Assembly (NCBI RefSeq): GCF_026810365.1
Contig: NZ_CP113948.1
Coordinates: forward strand, 872,001-936,000
Origin: Flavobacterium praedii
GTDB taxonomy: Bacteria; Bacteroidota; Bacteroidia; Flavobacteriales; Flavobacteriaceae
Direction: 5' to 3'
Length of the DNA: 64,000 nucleotides
Part shown: positions 36,209-45,319 of the stretch, in pieces
Layout: each line of letters begins with the position of its first letter
Position numbering within the stretch: position 1 is the stretch's first letter
The notes under the pieces: model-generated
Seen by the model: the letters and a program-made list of their open reading frames with translations, nothing else
Told to the model about the DNA's origin: nothing
Database searches by the model: none
Made by a program: the position numbers and the translations under genes

Positions 36209-36544
36209 ATGAAAATGAAAGAGTCAATACAAATGAAATTAACAGAATTTTTGGCATTATGCAAAAGCCATAATGTTAAGAATATTTATGCTTTTGGATC
36301 TGCTGTGACTGAAAATTTCAATGATGAATCTAGTGATATCGATTTGCTAATCGAAATTGATAACGAAGATCCAATAGAGCGTGGAGAAAATTTGATGGAT
36401 ATTTGGGATAAGCTCGAAGTGTTTTTTCAAAGAAAAGTTGATTTATTGACTAATTCCTCTATAAAAAATCCAATCCTCAGAAAAAATATAGACACCACAA
36501 AAATTTTACTTTATGACGGAAAAGAGCAAAAAGTATCTTTCTGA
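36209..36544 (+). CDS. mntA: MNT-domain nucleotidyltransferase antitoxin (MntA-like)
   Basis: 111 residues, antitoxin of the HEPN-MNT family; in known pairs it adds AMP to the HEPN toxin. The nucleotidyltransferase motif is GSAVTENFNDESSDIDLLIE: GS, 11 residues, then DID. The usual spacing is 10, so there is one extra residue. The C-terminal half (WDKLEVFFQRKVDLLTNSSI) is family-like. Its end overlaps the start of the toxin gene by 32 bases, a strong sign of a coupled pair. Several in-frame ATGs near 36209 leave the exact start open. Confidence 0.85.
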   Translation: MKMKESIQMKLTEFLALCKSHNVKNIYAFGSAVTENFNDESSDIDLLIEIDNEDPIERGENLMDIWDKLEVFFQRKVDLLTNSSIKNPILRKNIDTTKILLYDGKEQKVSF

Positions 36545-36845
36545 TGTCTTAATGGCGATACACTTAATTCGCGAATTTACTTTTGACATTATAGATTTTA
36601 ATATTTATGATAATGACAGAAAAACTCAAAGTGCCGTCGAAAGACAATTGGTAATTATTGGGGAGGCTTTGAATAAATTAAGGCAGACTGAAGCTGAAAT
36701 TGTAATTGAAAATGACAAACAAATTATTGGTTTTCGCAATCGTTTAGTTCACGCTTATGGCAGTATTGATAATTCCATTGTTTGGGCAATTATAAATCGT
36801 CATTTAGAAAATTTAAAAAACGAAATCGAGAATTTAGAAAGTTAA
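36513..36845 (+). CDS. hepT: HepT-like HEPN toxin (DUF86)
   Basis: 110 residues, HEPN ribonuclease toxin. The catalytic pattern R-x4-H is seen in RNRLVHAYG (Arg to His with four between), followed by Tyr, the residue AMPylated in studied pairs. All-helical: MTEKSKKYLSDVLMAIHLIR start, QSAVERQLVIIGEALNKLR. Overlaps mntA and is probably transcribed with it. Nothing suggests inactivation. Confidence 0.87.
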   Translation: MTEKSKKYLSDVLMAIHLIREFTFDIIDFNIYDNDRKTQSAVERQLVIIGEALNKLRQTEAEIVIENDKQIIGFRNRLVHAYGSIDNSIVWAIINRHLENLKNEIENLES

Positions 36846-36875
36846 TAAAAACTGTTTGCTAAAAGAAATACAATT

Positions 36876-37772
36876 ATGGATTTTAGACTAAAAGTATTCT
36901 TCACTGTTGCAACCCGATTGAGCTTTACCAAAGCGGCAGCTGAATTGTTTATTACACAACCTGCAATTTCCAAGCATATTCAGGAATTGGAAGAAGAATA
37001 CAAGATTAAACTTTTTGAAAGAAACGGTTCTAAAATAGCACTTACAAATGCTGGCGAAGTGTTGCTGAAGCATACCAAAAACATTTTTGAAATTTATAGA
37101 GAAATTGATTTTGATATGAGCACGTTTATCAATGAACGCAAAGGAGTGTTGCGTTTGGGAGCTAGTACTACTATTTCTCAATATATTATTCCGCCAGTAT
37201 TGGCTCGCTTTCATCAGAAGTTAGAGTCTGTAAAAGTTAGTTTACTTAACGGAAATACGGAGCAAATTGAAAATGCTTTGTTGAACAAAGAAATTGAAAT
37301 TGGAATTGTAGAAGGACAATCCAAAAATCAATCTATAAAGTACACTCAATTTATTAAAGATGAGTTGGTTTTGGTTTGTAGTGCCAATAATCCACTAGTA
37401 CAAAAAAAAGAAATTATTCCGACTGATCTAAAATCTTTACGATTTGTCGTGCGAGAACAAGGGTCTGGAACACTTGAAGTTATAGAATATGCTTTAAAAC
37501 CGTTCCATATTACAATTGATCAATTACAGGTCGAGATGCAGTTGGGTAGTACGGAGAGTATAAAGTCCTATTTGATGAATTCTAGTTGTGTTGCTTTTTT
37601 ATCTATTCATTCCGTTTATAAAGAGTTAAAAAACAGAGAGTTGCAAGTTATTGATGTCGATAATTTAACTATTGAACGTTTTTTTTATATTATTACTTTA
37701 CAAGGAAAAACAGATTCCCTTTCGGAGTTGTTTGTAAAAAATATTTCAAGCTATTATAATTTAAAGTTATAG
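36876..37772 (+). CDS. LysR-family transcriptional regulator
   Basis: 298 residues. N-terminal winged helix-turn-helix (FTKAAAELFITQPAISKHIQ, FERNGSKIALTNAG) and a two-lobed effector domain (LRLGASTTISQYIIPPVLAR, EIGIVEGQSKNQSIKYTQF). Lies directly upstream of the YeiH-type transporter in the same direction, with 68 bases between, so it likely controls it; similar LysR-YeiH pairs are common. The effector may be a sulfur compound, but this is inference only. Confidence 0.9.
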   Translation: MDFRLKVFFTVATRLSFTKAAAELFITQPAISKHIQELEEEYKIKLFERNGSKIALTNAGEVLLKHTKNIFEIYREIDFDMSTFINERKGVLRLGASTTISQYIIPPVLARFHQKLESVKVSLLNGNTEQIENALLNKEIEIGIVEGQSKNQSIKYTQFIKDELVLVCSANNPLVQKKEIIPTDLKSLRFVVREQGSGTLEVIEYALKPFHITIDQLQVEMQLGSTESIKSYLMNSSCVAFLSIHSVYKELKNRELQVIDVDNLTIERFFYIITLQGKTDSLSELFVKNISSYYNLKL

Positions 37773-37840
37773 TGGATTATTTTTAACGATTGGTCTTGAT
37801 TGTGTTTTATATCGACCTTTGTAGTGTTAAAAATAAAAAA

Positions 37841-38803
37841 ATGAAAATTAAAAACAGTAATGCCCCGATATTATATAAAATCAATACCAAGTTACAACGA
37901 GGTATTTTTGTTTTGTTATTGCTTCTTTGTTTGTTTCCTATTATTTCACCGCCTATAGCTTTGTTGTTGGGTTTGGTTGTTGCCAATCTTTCAGGGCATC
38001 CTTTTTTGCATTTAAATCATAAGGCCACAAATATATTGTTGCAGGTTTCTGTAGTAGGACTAGGGTTTGGAATGAATGTGCATAGTGCGGTAGCAGCAGG
38101 CAAAGAAGGTTTTCTTTTTACTGTTGGTTCTATCGTTATGACCATTGCTTTGGGAACTTTACTGGGTAAATGGTTTGCTATTCAAAAGAAAACGTCACAT
38201 CTTATTTCATGTGGTACAGCGATATGTGGAGGTAGCGCTATTGCTGCGATTGCTCCAGTAATCCAATCGGATGAAAAGCAAACATCGGTAGCATTGGGAG
38301 TAATTTTTATACTAAATTCGATTGCTTTGTTTGTTTTTCCTGCAGTGGGACATTGGTTGGATATGTCACAGAATGATTTTGGATTGTGGTGTGCCATTGC
38401 CATTCATGATACAAGTTCTGTTGTTGGGGCAGCCAATAAATATGGAGCAGAAGCTTTACAAGTTGCAACAACGGTAAAATTAGCAAGAGCTTTGTGGATT
38501 ATTCCCGTTGCATTGATTACGGCAGTCGTTTTTAAAAACAAAACAAGCAAACTGAAGATTCCTTATTTTATAGGGTTGTTTATTTTGGCGATGATTTGTA
38601 ACACATATTTTTCTCCAGTTGCCAGTATTGCACCATATATAGTTTCCATTGCTAAATTAGGACTTACGGTTACATTGTTTTTGATAGGAGCAGGGTTGAG
38701 TGGTTCCGTATTGAAATCAGTGGGATTGTTGCCATTATTGCAGGGAGTTTTGCTTTGGGTATTTATTGCAGTTGTTGCTTTATTAGCAATTTTATATTTT
38801 TGA
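37841..38803 (+). CDS. YeiH / UPF0324 family putative transporter
   Basis: Integral membrane protein, 320 residues from ATG 37841 (MKIKNSNAPILYK), about ten helices. Family signatures: PIALLLGLVVANLSGHP, VSVVGLGFGMNV, LISCGTAICGGSAIAAIAPV, AIHDTSSVVGAA. Often annotated as a putative sulfate exporter; substrate not proven. Seventeen upstream codons are outside the family. A structured repeat follows its stop. Confidence 0.88.
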   Translation: MKIKNSNAPILYKINTKLQRGIFVLLLLLCLFPIISPPIALLLGLVVANLSGHPFLHLNHKATNILLQVSVVGLGFGMNVHSAVAAGKEGFLFTVGSIVMTIALGTLLGKWFAIQKKTSHLISCGTAICGGSAIAAIAPVIQSDEKQTSVALGVIFILNSIALFVFPAVGHWLDMSQNDFGLWCAIAIHDTSSVVGAANKYGAEALQVATTVKLARALWIIPVALITAVVFKNKTSKLKIPYFIGLFILAMICNTYFSPVASIAPYIVSIAKLGLTVTLFLIGAGLSGSVLKSVGLLPLLQGVLLWVFIAVVALLAILYF

Positions 38804-38846
38804 TGCATGATTTTTTCAATCGTAAAGGTCTTGTCTAAATGGTTTT

Positions 38847-38952
38847 GCGTGAGTGATGGCAGTGGAGCTCTTTTATTGATCCTTTTTTTTGGGATCAATA
38901 AAAAGCGGGAACGAACAGCACGACCTGAAGTTTTTCACGAATGGGCACGCCC
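38847..38952 (+). repeat. Structured element family 1, copy 3
   Basis: Closing arms GCGTG / CACGC. First stem starts GTG and returns GAACAG-CAC. Here the long hairpin is the first one (TTTTATTGATCC / GGGATCAATAAAA) and the second is short. Conserved ends GCGTGAGTGAT and AGCACGACC...GGGCACGCCC match copies 1 and 2. Lies between convergent genes and may end both transcripts. Confidence 0.75.
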
Positions 38953-38974
38953 AAAATAAACGGATTAATTGTTT

Positions 38975-39706
38975 TTAAAATGCTTTTTTCTTGCGCTTTA
39001 TGGCAATCAAATGCAACCGGATGTAGTCGTAGTAAAGTGCTATCAATAGAAAAGTTGCGGCAACAAACAATGTTTCTAGGGCTAAATATCCGTAAACAAA
39101 TCCTCCGATGAAACAACCCAAGAAAAAGAATGAAATAATGGATAGTCTTAAATAAATACTGGTTTTTAAGGCTTTGATTTCTTCGGGTTTTTTGTAAAAA
39201 AATAGCTGCGATAATTCGATACCTAAATCGGTGAAAAGGCCTGTTAAGTGCGTTGTTCTTACGGTTGATTGTGAAATTTTGGTCACTAATGCATTTTGTA
39301 TTCCCATGGCAAAAAGAAGACCAAAGGCAATCCATTTTCCATCTATGGTATTGTATGTAGGAAGCATGCTTAATGTTCCCAGCGAAATTAAAATTAAAAA
39401 TTCGATTGCTATGGCTGGCAAATGGGAAAGGTCTTGTTTTTTTTCGGAAACTAATTCGGCCAAAAAATTGGATGTAAAAGCACCTGCCAAAAAGAATAGT
39501 GTATAGATTAAAAATACAATGGCGGATTGGTAATTTTTTTTGGTTACTTCTTCGGCAAAATACGCAAAATGTCCTGTGACATTTGTTGTTAATGTGTGAA
39601 CGGCCAAAACGCCTGTTACATTGACGATACCTGCAACAAATGATAGTACTATAGCGAGTCGTAAATTGTGTTTTGAAGTTCTGTTTTTGCCTTGATGTCT
39701 GAACAT
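38975..39706 (-). CDS. DUF1275 (YoaK) family membrane protein
   Basis: 243 residues, six to seven membrane helices. Motifs of the family: VLSFVAGIVNVTGVLAVHTL, TTNVTGHFAYFAEEV, FAMGIQNALVTKISQSTVRT, THLTGLFTDLGIEL. Function unknown. Reads convergently toward the transporter, with the structured repeat between the two stops. Confidence 0.85.
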   Translation of the reverse strand: MFRHQGKNRTSKHNLRLAIVLSFVAGIVNVTGVLAVHTLTTNVTGHFAYFAEEVTKKNYQSAIVFLIYTLFFLAGAFTSNFLAELVSEKKQDLSHLPAIAIEFLILISLGTLSMLPTYNTIDGKWIAFGLLFAMGIQNALVTKISQSTVRTTHLTGLFTDLGIELSQLFFYKKPEEIKALKTSIYLRLSIISFFFLGCFIGGFVYGYLALETLFVAATFLLIALYYDYIRLHLIAIKRKKKAF

Positions 39707-39748
39707 TTTAATTTATTTTCTTTGGATTAACATAAATTTAAACTCAAA

Positions 39749-39781
39749 TTGATTAAATTATCTTTAAAAAAAATACTTTTG
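39749..39781 (+). promoter_or_regulatory. Promoter of the phospholipase-C-like gene
   Basis: TTG at 39749-39751, 22 bases, then TACTTTTG at 39774-39781: a good TTG-N17-23-TAnnTTTG match. The ATG at 39803 follows 21 bases on. Confidence 0.55.
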
Positions 39782-39802
39782 TACTTCAAATAAATAAATA
39801 TA

Positions 39803-40807
39803 ATGAAAAATTTTAGATTTAAACCTACATTCATTACTTTTTCGGTAATAAGTATTGCTTTTGTTACATTGTCTTGGGGGATTTTTGGTCACGAGCATAT
39901 TAATAATTCGGCTGTAATGGCTTTGCCAAAACCTTTGCAAACATTCTTTTACAATCATGTTGATTTTATAACTCAAGAATCCACGGTTCCTGATTTGCGT
40001 AAATATACTTTACGTGATAAATCCGAAAATCCGCGTCATTTTATGGATTTGGAGAATTTTGGGGCAGTAGATTCAATTCCACTTTCATTTGACGTTGCCA
40101 AGAAAAAGTATGATGAAAAGTTTTTGTCAAGTAATGGTATTTTGCCTTGGTATATCCAAGAAACTATGACTAAGTTGACCAAAGCATTCAAAGATAAAAG
40201 AAAAACTGAAATATTATTCTTGGCCGCTGATTTAGCTCATTATATTGGAGATGCAAACATGCCTTTTCATACTTCTGCCAATCATGATGGACAATTAACC
40301 AATCAAAAGGGGATTCATTCATTATGGGAATCCCGTCTTCCGGAAATGTTTGGTAAAAACTATAATTTTTATACCGGTGAAGCTAAGTATATTGAAAATA
40401 TTGAAAAAGCGACTTGGGATATGTTAAAAGACAGTCATAGTCTTGTTGAGCCAACTTTGCTTATTGATAGAAAACTTCGTGAACGTTTTACACCAGAAAC
40501 GATGTATGATAAAGATGAGAAAGGTAATATTGCAAAAAACAAGTTTAATGATATGGTTCATTCCAAAGAATATGTGACTCAATTTCACACTGATTTGAAT
40601 GGAATGGTGGAAAGCCAAATGCGAAAAGCCATTGTTGCAACTGCCAATTTTTGGTATACAGCATGGGTAAATGCTGGGAAACCAAATTTGGATGATATGG
40701 ATTCAAAAGAGTTGACCAATCGAAATAAGAAGAATTTGAAAAATGATTTAAAACTTTGGAAAACGGGAAAACTTTTTGGTTTAGAAAGTGAAAATGATTT
40801 TAATTAA
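39803..40807 (+). CDS. Zinc-dependent phospholipase C / S1-P1 nuclease-like protein
   Basis: 334 residues. N-terminal hydrophobic segment (FITFSVISIAFVTLSWG) ending just before GIFGHEHINNSAVM: a Trp-Gly-x-x-x-His pattern, with the first His as zinc ligand after signal cleavage. Metal site further on: FLAADLAHYIGDANMPFHTS (H and D ligands), HSLWESRLP (H and E). This is the alpha-helical trinuclear zinc fold shared by phospholipase C and S1/P1 nuclease, acting outside the cytoplasm. Which of the two activities applies is unclear. Promoter at 39749; shared terminator at 40931. Confidence 0.78.
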   Translation: MKNFRFKPTFITFSVISIAFVTLSWGIFGHEHINNSAVMALPKPLQTFFYNHVDFITQESTVPDLRKYTLRDKSENPRHFMDLENFGAVDSIPLSFDVAKKKYDEKFLSSNGILPWYIQETMTKLTKAFKDKRKTEILFLAADLAHYIGDANMPFHTSANHDGQLTNQKGIHSLWESRLPEMFGKNYNFYTGEAKYIENIEKATWDMLKDSHSLVEPTLLIDRKLRERFTPETMYDKDEKGNIAKNKFNDMVHSKEYVTQFHTDLNGMVESQMRKAIVATANFWYTAWVNAGKPNLDDMDSKELTNRNKKNLKNDLKLWKTGKLFGLESENDFN

Positions 40808-40930
40808 GTTGAGCATAATTTAGACACAGATTTCACAAATTATCACAGATTAATTAATGTAAACGGACCTCCTTAGTTATCTATCGATTTGTTGTAGAAA
40901 TTGTTTCAATAATAATATTGATTTTTTTAT

Positions 40931-40967
40931 AAAAAAGCCTGTAAATTTAATGTTTACAGGCTTTTTT
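40931..40967. terminator. Bidirectional terminator
   Basis: AAAAAGCCTGTAAA / TTTACAGGCTTTTT, a perfect 14-base stem with T runs on both strands, between the convergent phospholipase-like gene and the sulfatase. Serves either direction. Confidence 0.85.
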
Positions 40968-41001
40968 GTATTCCTAAAATTGGAATTTTTATTTTGGAAT
41001 T

Positions 41002-43101
41002 CTACTTCAATTTTTGGTATTTCTTTTTCTTCAATATATCCGAAGCGGTTTGATAATAGGATATGGTTTCGTTAACAAGGTCAGTTCTTTCTTTTATTAA
41101 AGGAACTTGATCATAGTAGATTTGGAATTCAGGGGACAATTTTTGATCTGGTTTTAAGGTCAATTGGAACTGTTTTACCGTTTGTTTTGGAGAAAGAACG
41201 GTTAAAACATTGTCTTTTATTAATCCTAAATCCTGATAAGTAGCTACTAATGCTCTTGGTTTATAATCGGGTTTTAAAACATCTTGTCCAAAAAACTTAC
41301 TTTGATAATTAAAATGTAATAAGCCAAAAAGCGTCGGCATAATGTCTATTTGTGACATTAGATTCGTGTAATTTTGAGGTTGAATAAAACCTGGGCTATA
41401 AATCATAGCTGGAATTTTATATTTATCAACAGGAAGTTCAGTTTTACCCGCACTTGAAGCACAATGGTCTGCAAGAATAACAAATACAGTATTTTTGTAC
41501 CAAGGTTGTTTGCTTGCCATTTCAAAGAATTTTTTCAAGGCATAATCGGTATATTTTACACCGCCATCTCGAGATTTGGCATCGCCAGGAATATCAATTT
41601 TATTGTTTGGATAGGTAAAAGGGCGATGATTACTCACAGTCATCCAGTGATTAAAAAAAGGTTTTCCTGTTTTGGCTTCGGTATTCATTACTTTTATGGC
41701 TTTGTTGGCCATATCTTCGTCACAAACTCCCCAAATATTGGCAAAGGTAACTTCGTCAGGAGTAAATGATTTTTTATCGACAATGTCATAACCATTTCCA
41801 ACAAAGAAGTCTTCCATATTGTCGAAAAAGGCATCTCCACCATAGAGAAATTTTACATTGTATCCTTTTTGTTTAAAAACAGCCCCTGTCGAAAATTTGT
41901 CTTTATTGTCTTTTCGTTTTACCACACTTTCTCCGGCTGTAGGAGGAAAACACAACGTTACAGCTTCAAGACCTCGAACTGTTCTATTTCCTACGGCATA
42001 TAAATTGGTAAACAATAAGCTCTTTTGAGCAAGATTGTCAAGAAATGGAGTGATGTTTTGTTCGTTGCCATACATTTTCATGAAATCAGCACTATAACTT
42101 TCAATGGTGATTAAAACCACATTTTTTTTGGTTTCAACGGAATCACTTTTAATTGGTCTTAAAGTTGATACTCCAGAAATGGAATTTATCTGTTTTCCTA
42201 ATAAAGCAAAAGCTTCATTTTCGGGCAGCGTTTTATAAAATTTAAAATAATCCAATTCACTATTGACAAAAGCCAAGTAGAATCGATAAATTCCATTGGA
42301 TTGTAGTTCATTGGCAAAAACATTTTGGGAATTTTCTTTTTTTGCTAAATAAGGAATTGCCAATAATGAAATGCCAAATAAGGATAAATAGATTCCGGAT
42401 AGTTTTAATTTATCAGAAAAATTAGGAATAAAATCAATATAATTTCGAGTTCTTTTAACAATAAAATAAGTTACAGTTCCAGCTATTAGAAACAGAGCCG
42501 AAAACAAAGGAATTACAGGGTATGATTCCATAATATTTCCAATTACTTCATTGGTGTAAACCAAGTAATTAACGGCTATGAAATTGTATTTAACACCAAA
42601 TTCATTCCAAAAGAAATATTCGCTAATTCCGTTTTGAAGAATAAAAACAACATAAAGAAACATTACAAAAGTGAACAGCCAAAATCTGATTTGGCTACGG
42701 TATTTAGGTAAAAAAAGTAAAAGACCAAAAAGTAAAGTCTTGATGCCAACAAAAATCAAACCAATTTTTGGTAAAGCACCACCATATTCGTTTAGAATTG
42801 TTTTCCCTGAAGCAATATAAAGGAACAACGCTACTAATAATCCAAAAATGATGTAACCATAGGGTTTGTAATATTTTGAATTGGATATAAAAATTAAGTA
42901 CAACCACAAGAAACCAGTTGCTAATACAAATACAAAAAGATCTGAAACAAATCCTATTGTGAAGATTTTCAAGCTATCAATAAAAGTAAAAGATGTTTGA
43001 GTTATCGGGTGAAAGACTAAAACGATTCTTAAAACTAAACTTACAAGGATGTAAAAAAGAGCAAGATTATAAAAAGGGGAAAACTTTTTTAAAAGATTCA
43101 T
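41002..43101 (-). CDS. LTA synthase family sulfatase / phosphoglycerol transferase
   Basis: 699 residues: five N-terminal membrane helices (to about residue 270) and a large extracytoplasmic sulfatase-fold domain. Metal and nucleophile region NVVLITIESYSADFMKMYGN, then GNRTVRGLEAVTLCFPPTAG (Thr nucleophile region), FNHWMTVSNHRPFTYP and VFVILADHCASSAGKTELPV. Related to enzymes that move phosphoglycerol or phosphoethanolamine onto envelope glycans or lipids; a Bacteroidota cell has no lipoteichoic acid, so the true substrate is unknown. A -7 like TATTTTTG (minus strand, 43119-43126) lies just before the ATG. Confidence 0.87.
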   Translation of the reverse strand: MNLLKKFSPFYNLALFYILVSLVLRIVLVFHPITQTSFTFIDSLKIFTIGFVSDLFVFVLATGFLWLYLIFISNSKYYKPYGYIIFGLLVALFLYIASGKTILNEYGGALPKIGLIFVGIKTLLFGLLLFLPKYRSQIRFWLFTFVMFLYVVFILQNGISEYFFWNEFGVKYNFIAVNYLVYTNEVIGNIMESYPVIPLFSALFLIAGTVTYFIVKRTRNYIDFIPNFSDKLKLSGIYLSLFGISLLAIPYLAKKENSQNVFANELQSNGIYRFYLAFVNSELDYFKFYKTLPENEAFALLGKQINSISGVSTLRPIKSDSVETKKNVVLITIESYSADFMKMYGNEQNITPFLDNLAQKSLLFTNLYAVGNRTVRGLEAVTLCFPPTAGESVVKRKDNKDKFSTGAVFKQKGYNVKFLYGGDAFFDNMEDFFVGNGYDIVDKKSFTPDEVTFANIWGVCDEDMANKAIKVMNTEAKTGKPFFNHWMTVSNHRPFTYPNNKIDIPGDAKSRDGGVKYTDYALKKFFEMASKQPWYKNTVFVILADHCASSAGKTELPVDKYKIPAMIYSPGFIQPQNYTNLMSQIDIMPTLFGLLHFNYQSKFFGQDVLKPDYKPRALVATYQDLGLIKDNVLTVLSPKQTVKQFQLTLKPDQKLSPEFQIYYDQVPLIKERTDLVNETISYYQTASDILKKKKYQKLK

Positions 43102-43494
43102 AAAGTATTATTTTTTGGCAAAAATACAAAAATTGAGTCTAGAATATTGTTTATGCCAGAATGTTTTGATTCTTAAATTTGACTTAAGACCTTTTATAGG
43201 ATACATTTAAACGTTTTTTTTGAGTTAAATTTGTTCAATATTTATTGTATATTTAATGAAAAATGTATAAAATAATTATTTCAAGAGTTGTTTGTTACAG
43301 TAAAAGTACCTGAAGCTGTACCGAGAGTTTTTTCTTAGTATTTTAAGGTTAAGTTATCATTTGTTATTGTAATTAATCTTGATTCAAAAAAATGAATATT
43401 TACATGATTTTAATTGAAATTGAATATATGTTAGGTTAGTTCTTAACTATGAAATGCATAAAAAATTAAGTCCCAAAACATTAAATTTAGTTAT
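43102..43494. other. AT-rich gap, 393 bases
   Basis: Contains the minus-strand -7 element TATTTTTG of the sulfatase at 43119-43126. No repeat, hairpin or open frame I can support in the rest; the promoter of the thioredoxin operon must lie here but no clear consensus is seen. Confidence 0.5.
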
Positions 43495-43929
43495 ATGAAA
43501 TACTTAATCTACTTCTTTTTATTACTTATGACATCTTTTGGATATTCTCAAAATTGGAACACCAATTTTGAAGACGCAAAGGCAAAAGCTGAAAATGAAA
43601 ATAAAAACATATTATTGGTTTTTTCAGGTTCAGATTGGTGTGGACCATGTATAAAATTGGATAAAGTGGTTTGGCAATCACCAGAATTTCAAGCTGAAGC
43701 CGATAAAAGTTGGGTGATTTACAAAGCCGATTTTCCAAAGAAAAAAGCCAATCAACTTTCACCAGAATTGACAGAAAGTAATAATAAGTTGGCTGAAAAA
43801 TACAATAAGAGTGGCAGTTTTCCGCTAGTTTTACTTTTGGATAAAAAAGGAAAAGTTATTGGTATTACTGGTTTCAAAAACGTATCAGCACCAGACTATA
43901 TTAAGCTCATTCATTCTTTCGAAAAATAA
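43495..43929 (+). CDS. Secreted thioredoxin-family protein
   Basis: 144 residues with signal peptide (YLIYFFLLLMTSFGYSQ). Thioredoxin fold with active site SGSDWCGPCIKLDK (C-G-P-C) and cis-Pro in SGSFPLVLLLDKKGK. Works in the periplasm as thiol reductase or oxidase. First of four closely packed genes: its stop overlaps the apbE start (base 43929), then DUF4266 after 7 bases, then DUF3570. The set suggests it serves Cys-rich or flavinylated partners there. Confidence 0.9.
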   Translation: MKYLIYFFLLLMTSFGYSQNWNTNFEDAKAKAENENKNILLVFSGSDWCGPCIKLDKVVWQSPEFQAEADKSWVIYKADFPKKKANQLSPELTESNNKLAEKYNKSGSFPLVLLLDKKGKVIGITGFKNVSAPDYIKLIHSFEK

Positions 43930-44915
43930 TGAAAAAAATAGTTTCTATCTGTTTTTTATTTGTTGCATGCTCATCTTTTGCACAGATAATTCATAAGCGC
44001 AAGCTATCGATGTTGGGCAGCCCTTTTGAAATGACAGTGGTAGCCAAAGATACTGTCGAAGCCAATATTTATATTAATATGGCGGTTGGAGAAGTAAGAA
44101 GAATTGAAAATGAAATCTCCGATTGGATTCCAACAACTCCGATATCACAAGTCAATCAAAATGCTGGAATTAAACCTATAAAAGTACCTCTTGAAGTATT
44201 TGAATTGGTTGAAAGAGCAATTAAAATTTCGGAAATAACATCTGGTGCATTTGATATTTCGTATGCTTCGATGGATAGGATTTGGAAGTTTGATGGTTCC
44301 ATGAAAGAAATGCCAACACCAGAAGCAATAAAAAAATCAGTTGAGAAAATTGGTTATAAGAATATTATTTTAGACAAAAAAGAACATTCCATTTTCTTGA
44401 AACAGCAAGGAATGAAATTGGGTCTTGGCGGAATAGGTCAAGGCTATATTGCGGATAAAATTCATGTATTATTGTTATCAAAAGGGTGTGCTTCAGGATT
44501 GGTAAATGTTTCAGGAGATATTTTTGCTTGGGGTAAACAACCAGATGGAAATCCCTGGACTGTTGGTATCGTAAATCCAATGAATAAAAACAAAATTTTC
44601 GCCACTTTCCCTTTAGAAAATAGCGCCGTAGAAACATCAGGTAGCTATGAGAAGTTTGTGATTTTTGATGGAAAAAGATATTCACACATTATTGATCCTA
44701 GAACGGGATATCCAGCAATGGGAGTGGTAAGTGTTTCTGTTTTTGCCAAACAAACTGAGATTGCAGATGCTTTGGCAACAGGGATTTTTGTTTTAGGGGT
44801 TGAAGTTGGATTGGATTTAGTCAATCAACTTAAAGGAATTGAGTGCATTATTGTTGATGATAAAGGAAAAACATTCACATCAAAAGGGATAGATATAAAG
44901 AAATACAGCAAATAA
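43929..44915 (+). CDS. apbE: FAD:protein FMN transferase (ApbE)
   Basis: Periplasmic enzyme that takes FMN from FAD and attaches it covalently to Thr/Ser of target redox proteins. 328 residues with signal peptide (IVSICFLFVACSSFAQ). Family motifs: MLGSPFEMTVVAKDT, DISYASMDRIWKFDG, LGLGGIGQGYIADKI, GLVNVSGDIFAWGKQ, ETSGSYEKFVIFDGKRYSHI, IDPRTGYPA. Complete. No obvious NqrC/RnfG or FMN-binding domain target in the window, so the target may be a neighbour or lie elsewhere. Confidence 0.93.
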   Translation: MKKIVSICFLFVACSSFAQIIHKRKLSMLGSPFEMTVVAKDTVEANIYINMAVGEVRRIENEISDWIPTTPISQVNQNAGIKPIKVPLEVFELVERAIKISEITSGAFDISYASMDRIWKFDGSMKEMPTPEAIKKSVEKIGYKNIILDKKEHSIFLKQQGMKLGLGGIGQGYIADKIHVLLLSKGCASGLVNVSGDIFAWGKQPDGNPWTVGIVNPMNKNKIFATFPLENSAVETSGSYEKFVIFDGKRYSHIIDPRTGYPAMGVVSVSVFAKQTEIADALATGIFVLGVEVGLDLVNQLKGIECIIVDDKGKTFTSKGIDIKKYSK

Positions 44916-44922
44916 TAACAAG

Positions 44923-45129
44923 ATGAAAAAAGTAATATTAATAGCAGTCGTAATTGTTTTACAGTCTTGTAATTCTGTGAAAGAATATCAAAAAGTAAAT
45001 ATTAATGACCCTGAAATGAAATTAGGGGCCAAAACAACTGAAAGGTATGAAACTACTTTTCAAGTATATAGAGAAGCAGCGGCTGGAGCCAATGGTGGAA
45101 AATCAGGTGGTGGTTGCGGTTGTAATTAG
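44923..45129 (+). CDS. DUF4266 lipoprotein
   Basis: 68 residues, lipoprotein signal with lipobox LQSC (MKKVILIAVVIVLQSC). The mature part is short: DPEMKLGAKTTERYETTFQV, YREAAAGANGGKSGGGCGCN, with a Gly-rich tail ending in two Cys (GGGCGCN). Matches the DUF4266 family, which normally sits beside DUF3570 and ApbE. The Cys pair could bind metal or be handled by the thioredoxin upstream. Function unknown. Confidence 0.82.
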   Translation: MKKVILIAVVIVLQSCNSVKEYQKVNINDPEMKLGAKTTERYETTFQVYREAAAGANGGKSGGGCGCN

Positions 45130-45319
45130 TTTTTTTTAAAGTTCCTGAGATGCTGATATTCTTTGATTTTAGTATTTTGGTATTTAGCTTTAAAACAACA
45201 AAATAATTATTCTAAAAATAACGAATTAATTTCCTCAAGTATAGAAAGTCATAGGTATTACATAGATTCTCAGAATCTTAGTAGCTCATGAAGTTTTTTC
45301 ACCAAATAAATTTCCCAAA

